A DNA stretch of 8,367 nucleotides from an uncultured Eisenbergiella sp. (GTDB lineage: Bacteria; Bacillota; Clostridia; Lachnospirales; Lachnospiraceae): the NCBI GenBank assembly GCA_948960675.1, contig CARDPF010000133.1, forward strand, positions 1 to 8,367, given 5' to 3'. Positions 1-5,877 of the stretch are shown here, piece after piece. The stretch's first letter is position 1. Each line of letters starts with the position of its first letter. The notes beneath the pieces are model-generated. The model made no database searches and was not told the origin of the DNA. It saw nothing but the letters and a program-made list of their open reading frames with translations. A program made the translations under genes and the position numbers.

Positions 1-1
1 G

Positions 2-547
2 ATTCAGGAGGTGGACAGCGCGGATGATGCGACGGAAGGAACGCTCTGTTATATCATATTCACAGGAGAATATTATCTGCCGGACAGGGAACTTACCGAC
101 GAGGAGCTTTTGGAGATTATTGACTGCAATTTCAGGATATCTCTCAACACGAATCGGAAGACGCAGGCGGAATATGAGGCAGAGGATCGTGCCAAAAGAG
201 CGGAACTTGAGGCAAAAGTGAAGGCGGCAGGCGGCATCAGCGAGGAGAAAGCGGTTGAGATTGCACAGAAAGCAATGGAAACAGACCTTGGTGAAAAAGC
301 AAAGGAATTAAAATTATGTATCAATACTTATGGATGGAACTCGGATTTGTGTGTTGCGGATTGGAGCGAAATAAAGGAAAAAGATAAGGGAGCGTTAGCA
401 TATTCCGTTGGTTTTAACAATGTGAAAGAGGGGATGGAGATAGAGGATTGGCTCAATTATGTTTGCGTGGTCAATGCTGTGGATGGCAGCATTTTAGAGG
501 CATATACGATACAGGGATGGGATAATTCTGTCTATTATGAGCATTAA
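2..547 (+). CDS. C-terminal part of a PepSY-domain-like protein, cut by the left edge
   Basis: The reading frame is open to the left edge, so this is the 3' part of a longer gene. A GTG at 11 could serve as a start, but the AGGAG before it directly abuts the codon, which is too close for a ribosome binding site, so the true start probably lies outside the window. Numbering from that GTG, residues 1-48 are acidic and include a YYLPDRELTDEELLEIID segment. Residues 49-73 are a charged, probably helical linker rich in E, K and A. Residues 76-166 resemble a PepSY-type domain: an ISEEKAVEIAQKA helix, beta strands, then VNAVDGSILEAY, a typical PepSY ending. PepSY domains are usually extracytoplasmic and are thought to inhibit or chaperone partner proteins. 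A signal peptide or membrane anchor cannot be judged because the N-terminus is missing. The exact family is not recognised. The gene ends with TAA at 545-547. Confidence 0.7.
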   Translation: MQEVDSADDATEGTLCYIIFTGEYYLPDRELTDEELLEIIDCNFRISLNTNRKTQAEYEAEDRAKRAELEAKVKAAGGISEEKAVEIAQKAMETDLGEKAKELKLCINTYGWNSDLCVADWSEIKEKDKGALAYSVGFNNVKEGMEIEDWLNYVCVVNAVDGSILEAYTIQGWDNSVYYEH

Positions 548-621
548 CCCTGATAAATCCAGACAGGATCGGAAAAGAAGTCGGTGTACTAATACAGTAT
601 TGCTTAATGAAAACCTTAATC

Positions 622-638
622 CCCCAGCTATGCTGGGG
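622..638. repeat. Perfect GC-rich hairpin in the gap before pepF
   Basis: CCCCAGC (622-628) and GCTGGGG (632-638) pair perfectly around a TAT loop, 75 bases after the upstream stop codon. No run of T follows on either strand, so it is not a canonical intrinsic terminator, although it could still end or protect the upstream transcript. The compact hairpin with short flanks also resembles REP-like elements or the subterminal hairpins of IS200/IS605-type ends, but no transposase or second copy is present here. Confidence 0.55.
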
Positions 639-705
639 AGAATAGAGTAAGCGGGCGGCAGCGGTATAGGGAAATTTACAAATACACTTGACATTATCTC
701 TCTGA

Positions 706-734
706 TTGCAAGAAGGAGAAGTTTGTGGTATGAT
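706..734 (+). promoter_or_regulatory. Probable sigma-A promoter for pepF
   Basis: A -35 box TTGCAA (706-711, 4 of 6 matches) is followed by a 17-base spacer and a -10 box TATGAT (729-734, 5 of 6 matches). A TG-N extension (726-728) makes it an extended -10. Transcription would start near 741, giving pepF a leader of about 90 bases. An isolated TTGACA at 688-693 has no -10 at a usable distance. Confidence 0.6.
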
Positions 735-789
735 CTAAGAAGATTTGAGTGTGTCGGATGACACCGGCCGGGATTTTGGGGCGGCGCAA

Positions 790-808
790 GGAAACCGTCA
801 AGGTTTCC
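790..808 (+). promoter_or_regulatory. Leader hairpin upstream of the pepF ribosome binding site
   Basis: GGAAACC (790-796) and GGTTTCC (802-808) form a perfect 7-bp stem with a GTCAA loop. It lies inside the predicted pepF leader, ending about 10 bases before the AAAGGAG ribosome binding site (818-824). It could affect mRNA stability or translation. It is not followed by a T run, so it is not a terminator. No known riboswitch family was recognised. Confidence 0.4.
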
Positions 809-830
809 CGGCGAGGGAAAGGAGCGAGTA

Positions 831-2636
831 ATGGAAGAGAACAGGAAAATACCGGTGCGCAGCGAGGTGGCAGCGGAGGACACCTGGGCACTGGAAGACA
901 TGTATGCGTCCAGAAAGGACTGGGAGGCTGACATGGAACAGGCGCGCACGCTGGCCAAAGAGATGGCCGGTCTTGGCGGAAAGCTGGCCGACAAGGCGGA
1001 GAATTTGCTGACCTTTTGTGCGCTGGACGAGAGGCTGGACTGTCTTTTGGACAATATTTACGGGTATGCCTCCCGTTTCAAGGATCAGGACACGGCCAAT
1101 GCGCAGGGGCAGGAGATGGAAGCGAAGGCCATGAGCCTGTATGTGGAGTGCAGCGGACTGACGGCGTTTGCACGTCCGGAAATTTTGGCCATTCCTACAG
1201 AACGGCTTGACGCATTTTATGCGGAAAAGGAAGAGCTTCTTGTTTACAAAAGAAGCATCGGGGAATTGCGCAGAAGCCGGGAGCACATTTTATCCCCGGA
1301 ACTGGAGAAGGTATTGGCGGATGCCGGGGAGATGGCGCAGACACCGGATACGGTGTTTTCCATGCTAAACGATGCGGATCTTAGCTTTCCCTCCATTAAG
1401 AATGCGAAAGGGGAGGAATTGGAGGTTACGCACGGCAGCTTTATCCCGCTGATGCAAAATACGGACCGGAATGTGCGCAAGGCGGCATTTGAATCCCTGT
1501 ATCATACTTACCAAAAGGTGGCTAACACTTCGGCGGCCCTGCTGAACGGACAGGTGAACCAGCTGCGCTTTTTTGCCAGAACGAGGAAATATCCCAGTAC
1601 ATTGGAAGCTTCTCTGGACAGGACCAATGTCCCGGTATCGGTTTACAAAAATTTGATTGCTGCGGTGCATGAGGATATCGGTGTATTGCACCGCTATATG
1701 CGTCTGCGCAAGAAGCTTCTCGGGGTGGACAGCCTGCACATGTATGATATTTATGCGCCGCTGGTGGCCGATGCGGACGTGAAGGTGCCTTTTTCGGAGG
1801 CGAAGCAGGCGGTACTGGAAGCGACGGCAGTATTGGGGAGCGGGTACACGAAGGTGCTGGAGGAAGGATTTGCCAACCGGTGGATTGATGTCTATGAGAA
1901 CCGGGGCAAGCGCAGCGGTGCGTATTCTGCAGGCCAGCTGGTGCATCCGTATGTACTGTTAAATTATGCGGATACCCTGGATTCGGAGTTTACCCTTGCC
2001 CATGAAATGGGACATGCGATGCATTCCTGGCTGTCCAATAATACCCAGCGGGCGGTGGACCGCAATTATGTGATTTTTGTGGCGGAAGTGGCATCCACCT
2101 GTAACGAATCTTTACTGATGCAGCATTTGCTTAAGAAAACCACGGATAAACGCACGCGGGCCTATCTGATCAACTATTTTATGGAGCAGTTCCGGACCAC
2201 GCTTTACAGGCAGACCATGTTTGCGGAGTTTGAAATGCTGATCAACGAGGCGAGCGAGAGGGGCGAAAGCCTGACGGCCGAGAAGCTCAACCGGATGTAC
2301 CATGATTTGAACGTGTTCTATTATGGGGACGACGTGGCAGTGGATGAAGAGATCGACGTGGAATGGGCGAGGATTCCCCATTTCTATTACAATTTCTATG
2401 TATTCCAGTATGCCACCGGGTTTTCTGCGGCAATGGCGTTGTCCAAGCGTATCCTTTCCGAGGGGGAGCCTGCGGTGAAGGACTATCTGGAATTTTTATC
2501 CGGCGGCTGTTCCAAGGATCCGATTTCCCTACTGGAAGGGGCAGGGGTGAATATGCGGACCACAGAGCCGATTCGCAGCGCGCTTGCGCTCTTTGATTCG
2601 CTGCTTACGGAGATGGAAGAACTCATGCTAACGTGA
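831..2636 (+). CDS. pepF: Oligoendopeptidase F (M3 family zinc peptidase)
   Basis: This is a cytosolic zinc metallopeptidase that cleaves short peptides internally, acting after peptide import or in protein turnover. The 601-residue length is normal for the family. The N-terminus carries the typical R-S-E-V-x-x-E-D-T-W-x-L-E-D-M-Y pattern, followed by the helical oligopeptidase F N-terminal region to about residue 200 and the M3 catalytic domain from about 205 to 590. The zinc site is clear: HEMGH at 391-395 supplies H391, E392 and H395, and E419 in the AEVAST segment is the expected third ligand. A conserved substrate-binding stretch, HFYYNFYVFQYATG, begins at H517. The ATG at 831 is supported by AAAGGAG (818-824) six bases upstream. 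The gene has its own likely promoter (706-734) and lies 113 bases before nagB, so it is probably a separate transcription unit. The PepF/PepB name reflects family membership; exact substrate range is unknown. Confidence 0.95.
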   Translation: MEENRKIPVRSEVAAEDTWALEDMYASRKDWEADMEQARTLAKEMAGLGGKLADKAENLLTFCALDERLDCLLDNIYGYASRFKDQDTANAQGQEMEAKAMSLYVECSGLTAFARPEILAIPTERLDAFYAEKEELLVYKRSIGELRRSREHILSPELEKVLADAGEMAQTPDTVFSMLNDADLSFPSIKNAKGEELEVTHGSFIPLMQNTDRNVRKAAFESLYHTYQKVANTSAALLNGQVNQLRFFARTRKYPSTLEASLDRTNVPVSVYKNLIAAVHEDIGVLHRYMRLRKKLLGVDSLHMYDIYAPLVADADVKVPFSEAKQAVLEATAVLGSGYTKVLEEGFANRWIDVYENRGKRSGAYSAGQLVHPYVLLNYADTLDSEFTLAHEMGHAMHSWLSNNTQRAVDRNYVIFVAEVASTCNESLLMQHLLKKTTDKRTRAYLINYFMEQFRTTLYRQTMFAEFEMLINEASERGESLTAEKLNRMYHDLNVFYYGDDVAVDEEIDVEWARIPHFYYNFYVFQYATGFSAAMALSKRILSEGEPAVKDYLEFLSGGCSKDPISLLEGAGVNMRTTEPIRSALALFDSLLTEMEELMLT

Positions 2637-2749
2637 GCAGGGAGCCAAGCGGAGGGGGAATGGGGGCGGTTTTTGCGCAGCAAACCTAAAATACCCCCCT
2701 GGATTGTTACACATAACGGGAAAATTCATAACAAGGGAGAGAGCAGATC
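2637..2749 (+). other. pepF-nagB intergenic region with weak structure
   Basis: This gap holds a G-run (2662-2666) that can pair with a C-run (2694-2699) around an inner imperfect stem GGTTTTTGC/GCAAACC (2668-2686). Such a structure might end the pepF transcript, but no T run follows. Nearer nagB there is GTTA-CACA-TAAC (2706-2717) and a second CATAAC at 2727-2732. A weak promoter-like pair (TTGTTA 2704-2709, CATAAC 2727-2732, spacer 17) would start transcription inside the nagB ribosome binding site, so I do not trust it. The nagB ribosome binding site is AAGGGAGAG (2733-2741). Confidence 0.3.
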
Positions 2750-3475
2750 ATGAGAATCATTCGGACAAAAGACTATGACGATATGAGCAGGAAGGCGGCC
2801 AACATCATCGGTGCGTTGGTAGTGACAAAGCCGGACTGTGTACTTGGACTTGCCACGGGTTCCACCCCCGTGGGGGCATACCGGCATTTGGTGAACGCGT
2901 ACAGGGAAGGGGATTTGGATTTTTCCCAGGTAAAAAGTGTGAACCTGGACGAATATAAGGGACTGCCCAGGGAGAACGAGCAGAGTTACTATTACTTTAT
3001 GCACGACCATCTTTTCAAGCATGTCAATATTGATCCCAAAAATACGCATCTGCCGGACGGCACGGAACCGGACAGCGATAAGGCCTGTGCGGATTATAAC
3101 AGGGTGATTGCTTCCATGGGCGGTGTGGATTTGCAGCTTTTGGGACTTGGCCATGACGGGCATATCGGCTTTAATGAGCCCAATGACGAGTTTGACAAAG
3201 AAACCCATTGTGTGGATTTAACACAGATGACCATTGAGGCAAACCAGCGCTTTTTCAATTCCATTGACGAAGTGCCCAGGCAGGCATACACCATGGGAAT
3301 TGCCACGATTATGCGGGCGAAATGTGTGCTGATGGTGGTGAGTGGCAAGGACAAGGCACAGATTTTGAAAGATGCATTTTTTGGACCCATTACACCGAAG
3401 GTTCCGGCCTCCGTTTTGCAGCTGCACCCGAATTTTATTTTGGTTGCGGATGAGGATGCGCTTGCGTTGGTATAA
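2750..3475 (+). CDS. nagB: Glucosamine-6-phosphate deaminase
   Basis: NagB converts glucosamine-6-phosphate to fructose-6-phosphate and ammonia in the cytosol, feeding amino sugars into glycolysis. The phosphate-binding loop GLATGSTP spans residues 33-40. The catalytic set matches the E. coli enzyme in spacing: D67 in NLDEY, then D136, H138 and E143 in GLGHDGHIGFNEP. The 241-residue length is that of the short form found in Bacillus and other Firmicutes, which is generally not allosterically controlled, unlike the longer 266-residue enteric enzyme; the lack of allostery here is inferred from length. The ATG at 2750 has AAGGGAGAG 8 bases upstream. The partner gene nagA follows 177 bases downstream on the same strand. 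The stop codon region (GTA TAA) doubles as a consensus -10 box for a likely second promoter. Confidence 0.96.
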   Translation: MRIIRTKDYDDMSRKAANIIGALVVTKPDCVLGLATGSTPVGAYRHLVNAYREGDLDFSQVKSVNLDEYKGLPRENEQSYYYFMHDHLFKHVNIDPKNTHLPDGTEPDSDKACADYNRVIASMGGVDLQLLGLGHDGHIGFNEPNDEFDKETHCVDLTQMTIEANQRFFNSIDEVPRQAYTMGIATIMRAKCVLMVVSGKDKAQILKDAFFGPITPKVPASVLQLHPNFILVADEDALALV

Positions 3476-3476
3476 T
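3468..3476 (+). promoter_or_regulatory. Extended -10 promoter overlapping the nagB stop codon, likely driving nagA
   Basis: TGGTATAAT is an exact extended -10 (TG-N-TATAAT) formed by the last codons and stop of nagB. No good -35 is present at 17 bases (GGATGA), but extended -10 promoters can work without one. Transcription would begin near 3483, just before the large inverted repeat, giving nagA a leader of about 170 bases. The pepF promoter has nearly the same core, TGGTATGAT. Confidence 0.45.
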
Positions 3477-3490
3477 ATATGTAAAAGCTT

Positions 3491-3544
3491 TGGACGGATC
3501 CTGCGTAAATGTGCATGCAGGCATGCACATTTAAATACCGTCCG
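3491..3544 (+). repeat. Nested inverted repeat between nagB and nagA
   Basis: The inner arms TAAATGTGCATGC (3506-3518) and GCATGCACATTTA (3521-3533) are a perfect 13-base inverted repeat separated only by AG. Outside them GGACGG (3492-3497) pairs with CCGTCC (3538-3543), with unpaired stretches of 8 and 4 bases between the two stems. It starts 15 bases after the nagB stop. No T run follows, so it is not a normal terminator. It could be a regulator-binding operator (DNA) or a leader or intercistronic hairpin (RNA). It does not match the NagR/DasR operator consensus as I know it. Confidence 0.7.
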
Positions 3545-3584
3545 GGCGGGTCAAAAATCGGTGGTCGTCCGGCTGTCCGGGCGG
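3540..3584 (+). repeat. Direct repeat GTCCGGGCGG, two copies
   Basis: GTCCGGGCGG occurs exactly at 3540-3549 and 3575-3584, 35 bases apart, with a shorter GTCCGG at 3567-3572. The first copy forms the downstream foot of the nested inverted repeat. A related GTCCGGGC lies in the nth-polA gap (5838-5845). Confidence 0.5.
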
Positions 3585-3590
3585 CCATTG

Positions 3591-3607
3591 TTTTGTAACG
3601 TACAAAA
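3591..3607 (+). promoter_or_regulatory. 7-3-7 palindrome upstream of nagA, candidate operator
   Basis: TTTTGTA (3591-3597) and TACAAAA (3601-3607) are perfect inverted arms around ACG, ending 45 bases before the nagA start. The size and symmetry fit a dimeric repressor site, but it matches neither the catabolite-responsive element consensus nor another site I can name. Confidence 0.35.
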
Positions 3608-3652
3608 GACCGGTGAAGCGTATTTGCATGTATTTTTTGTGGGGAGCAGCTT

Positions 3653-4792
3653 ATGATTATACAAAGTAGAAGGGTTTGGAATTGCGGGCAGTTTATGGCT
3701 GCCCAGCTGGAAGTGGCGGACGGTAAGATTGCAGGGGTTTACCCGTGGGGGGAGAAACCGGCGGATGTGGATTACGGGGACAAAAGGGTGGTTCCCGGAT
3801 TTATTGACGTGCATACCCATGGGGCATACGGCTTCGACACCAATGACGCAAAGTCACAGGGGCTGCGCGATTGGATGAAGCGTATTCCGGAGGAGGGTGT
3901 GACCGGCATTTTGCCCACTACCGTGACGCAGATGCCGGATGTGCTTACGGCTGCCGTGGCAAACGTGGCCAGGGTGGCGGAGGAAGGCTATGAGGGAGCG
4001 GAAATTTTGGGAATCCACTTTGAGGGGCCTTATCTGGACATGGAATATAAGGGGGCGCAGCCCCCGGAAGCGATTGCGCGGGCGACGGTGGAGCAGTTTT
4101 GCCGGTATCAGGAAGCGGCCCATGGCCGGATAAAGTATATTACGCTTGCGCCGGAGCATGACGAGGGTTTTGCATTGACCCGGTATTGCAGTAGCCACGG
4201 CGTGGTAGTGAGCATGGGGCATTCCTCGGCATCCTATGAGCAGGCGCTTATGGGAATTGCCAACGGGGCGGTGAGCATGACCCATGTTTATAACGGAATG
4301 ACGCCTTACCATCACAGAAAGCCGGGGCTTGTGGGCACGGCTTTTCGGGTGCGGGACATTTACGGGGAAATCATTTGCGACGGTTGTCATTCCCATTTGG
4401 CTGCGGTTAACAATTTTTTTGCCATAAAAGGCCGGGATACGGCCATTATGGTCAGCGATTCTTTGCGTGCCAAGCACTGTCCTCCCGGAGGAAATTATGA
4501 ATTGGGCGGGCATCCCATTGAAATCGGCGAGGATGGGCTGGCGAGACTTGCGGGGACAGATACCATTGCCGGCAGTACGCTGCGCATGAACCAGGGGCTG
4601 CGGATTTTGGCGGAGGAGGCGCTGGTGCCTTTTGACATTGCACTCAATTCCTGTACCCTCAATCCGGCCCGCCTGCTTCGCGTGGATGACCGTAAAGGGA
4701 AACTGGCCGCAGGGTTTGACGCGGATATCGTGGTGCTCAAGGACAATTATGATGTGGCGCAGACATACTGCAGGGGCATTGCTATGCTGTAG
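3653..4792 (+). CDS. nagA: N-acetylglucosamine-6-phosphate deacetylase
   Basis: NagA removes the acetyl group from N-acetylglucosamine-6-phosphate, giving glucosamine-6-phosphate and acetate; NagB uses the product. It is a cytosolic metal-dependent enzyme of the amidohydrolase superfamily, and its 379 residues are typical. Visible landmarks are PGFIDVHTHG with H54 and H56, metal ligand E124 in HFEGPYLD, H190 in MGHSSAS, H211 in MTHVYNGM, substrate-contact H246 in DGCHSH, and catalytic D269 in MVSDSLRAK. These align in order and spacing with E131, H195, H216, H251 and D273 of the E. coli enzyme. The retained HxH pair leaves open a two-metal site as in Bacillus NagA. The C-terminus ends with the usual amidohydrolase strand, GKLAAGFDADIVVLKD. 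The ATG at 3653 has GGGGAG (3641-3646) six bases upstream. The next gene begins 24 bases after the stop, suggesting co-transcription. Confidence 0.96.
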   Translation: MIIQSRRVWNCGQFMAAQLEVADGKIAGVYPWGEKPADVDYGDKRVVPGFIDVHTHGAYGFDTNDAKSQGLRDWMKRIPEEGVTGILPTTVTQMPDVLTAAVANVARVAEEGYEGAEILGIHFEGPYLDMEYKGAQPPEAIARATVEQFCRYQEAAHGRIKYITLAPEHDEGFALTRYCSSHGVVVSMGHSSASYEQALMGIANGAVSMTHVYNGMTPYHHRKPGLVGTAFRVRDIYGEIICDGCHSHLAAVNNFFAIKGRDTAIMVSDSLRAKHCPPGGNYELGGHPIEIGEDGLARLAGTDTIAGSTLRMNQGLRILAEEALVPFDIALNSCTLNPARLLRVDDRKGKLAAGFDADIVVLKDNYDVAQTYCRGIAML

Positions 4793-4816
4793 GATGCCGT
4801 TTCCGGAGGAAAACGT

Positions 4817-5146
4817 ATGGTGGAACCAAGCTGCAAACAGGTCGAAAAGATGATTCCGTCTTTTTTAAAGGGTGAGATGGATAAAAGGACGGAGAAGCAG
4901 TTTCTTTTCCATGTGGACAGGTGCCAGTCCTGTCATGAGGAACTGAGTATCCAGTTTTTGGTGACGGAAGGGATGCAGCGTCTGGAAAACGGCGATACCT
5001 TTGACTTGAATAAAGAATTGCGGATGCGGATGCAGACGCAGAAAAGGCATTTGCACCTATTGGATTCGCTGCAAAAGGGTTTGTATGCGACGCAGGCGGT
5101 GGCAATTCTGGCGGCGGTATTGATTTTGCTGATCGTGGTATTGTGA
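4817..5146 (+). CDS. Small membrane protein with anti-sigma-type zinc finger (zf-HC2-like)
   Basis: This 109-residue protein has an N-terminal cytosolic region with C6 and H32-x3-C36-x2-C39, the HxxxCxxC pattern of zinc-binding anti-sigma domains. A charged, probably helical stretch follows (about 50-87), and one C-terminal membrane helix (about 91-109, nearly all A, I, L and V) ends the protein with no extracytoplasmic domain. Family knowledge says such domains bind and hold ECF sigma factors, often releasing them on a redox or envelope signal; that role here is inference, because no sigma factor gene is adjacent and there is no outer sensor domain. The ATG at 4817 has GGAGG (4805-4809) seven bases upstream. 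Gaps of 24 bases to nagA and 10 bases to nth indicate an operon. It might instead be a small zinc-binding membrane protein unrelated to sigma control. Confidence 0.8.
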   Translation: MVEPSCKQVEKMIPSFLKGEMDKRTEKQFLFHVDRCQSCHEELSIQFLVTEGMQRLENGDTFDLNKELRMRMQTQKRHLHLLDSLQKGLYATQAVAILAAVLILLIVVL

Positions 5147-5156
5147 GGAAAAGGAA

Positions 5157-5807
5157 ATGAAGGGGCAGACAAAAGAGGAACTGGCGCTTGCAATCATAGA
5201 ACGGTTGAAAAAGGAGTATCCGCAGGCGGAATGTACGCTGGACTATAACCAGGCGTGGAAGCTTTTGGTAAGCGTGCGGCTGGCGGCGCAGTGTACGGAC
5301 GCAAGGGTAAATGTGGTGGTGGAAAAACTCTACGATAAATTCCCGGATGTGGCCTCCCTGGCAGCGGCGTCCGAGGACGAAATCGAAGAGATTGTCAGAC
5401 CCTGCGGGCTTGGACGCAGCAAAGCGCGGGATATCCGCGCCTGCATGGGGATGCTGCAGGACAAATATGGCGGAAATGTGCCCGGGGATTTTGACGCCCT
5501 GCTTTCGCTGCCCGGGGTAGGAAGAAAAAGCGCCAACCTGATTATGGGGGATGTGTTTGGCAAGCCGGCCATTGTAACGGATACCCATTGCATCCGTCTG
5601 GTCAACCGCATGGGGCTGGTGGACAATATCAAAGACCCCAAGAAGGTGGAGATGGCGCTGTGGAAGATCATTCCGCCCAAAGAGGGAAACGATTTTTGCC
5701 ACAGGCTTGTCAATCACGGCAGGGCGGTCTGTACCGCCAGGACCAGGCCTTACTGTGATAAGTGCTGCCTGCAGGACATTTGTAAAAAATCGGGTGTGGG
5801 GGTTTAG
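5157..5807 (+). CDS. nth: Endonuclease III (DNA glycosylase/AP lyase)
   Basis: Nth removes oxidised pyrimidines from DNA and cuts the strand at the abasic site, starting base excision repair. At 216 residues it is the usual length. The helix-hairpin-helix LPGVGRKSAN (118-127) contains the catalytic lysine K124, and D142 in VTDTHCIRL is the conserved catalytic aspartate, matching K120 and D138 of E. coli. LAAQCTD (42-48) is the family's LS-Q-T-D-type motif. Four cysteines near the C-terminus form the iron-sulfur cluster loop: C-x7-C-x2-C-x5-C, with one more residue in the first gap than the E. coli C-x6 spacing, and an extra cysteine directly after the third. The ATG at 5157 follows GAGGAAAAGGA, only 10 bases after the preceding gene. 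polA follows 70 bases downstream. Confidence 0.96.
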   Translation: MKGQTKEELALAIIERLKKEYPQAECTLDYNQAWKLLVSVRLAAQCTDARVNVVVEKLYDKFPDVASLAAASEDEIEEIVRPCGLGRSKARDIRACMGMLQDKYGGNVPGDFDALLSLPGVGRKSANLIMGDVFGKPAIVTDTHCIRLVNRMGLVDNIKDPKKVEMALWKIIPPKEGNDFCHRLVNHGRAVCTARTRPYCDKCCLQDICKKSGVGV

Positions 5808-5822
5808 CGTTTACCGGGTATG

Positions 5823-5845
5823 GGACGGCGTTTTGCTGTCCGGGC
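5823..5845 (+). repeat. Hairpin with GTCCGGGC tail in the nth-polA gap
   Basis: GGACGGC (5823-5829) pairs with GCTGTCC (5835-5841), including one G-T pair, around a GTTTT loop; GGGC follows. The 11 bases GCTGTCCGGGC (5835-5845) recur exactly at 3572-3582. The hairpin lies 15 bases after the nth stop and lacks a T run, so a strong terminator is unlikely and polA may be partly read through from nth. Confidence 0.45.
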
Positions 5846-5877
5846 TGTCGCAGGATGTAAAGGGGAAAGAGGATTTC

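Noticed and set aside
11..13. GTG at 11 as the true start of the first gene
   Set aside because: The frame is open upstream to the edge, and the AGGAG directly abuts the codon with no spacing.
688..693. Perfect TTGACA -35 box upstream of pepF
   Set aside because: No -10 box occurs 16-18 bases downstream; the nearest good -10 (729) is 35 bases away and is better served by TTGCAA at 706.
494..1054. Long minus-strand open frame across the gap and the pepF start
   Set aside because: It overlaps two convincing plus-strand genes, has no recognisable domain and low-complexity serine-rich composition typical of an antisense shadow.
2662..2699. Intrinsic terminator after pepF from the G-run and C-run pairing
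   Set aside because: The inner stem is imperfect and no T run follows the C-run; kept only as weak structure.
2704..2732. Promoter TTGTTA-17-CATAAC for nagB
   Set aside because: The boxes match only 4 of 6 each and the start point would fall within the nagB ribosome binding site.
3591..3607. Catabolite-responsive element (CcpA site) at the palindrome before nagA
   Set aside because: The centre is odd-length (ACG between arms) and spacing does not fit the 14-base even-symmetry consensus.
4782..5717. 311-codon minus-strand open frame opposite the zinc-finger gene and nth
   Set aside because: Both plus-strand genes carry clear family motifs and ribosome binding sites; the antisense product matches nothing and reflects codon bias of the true genes.
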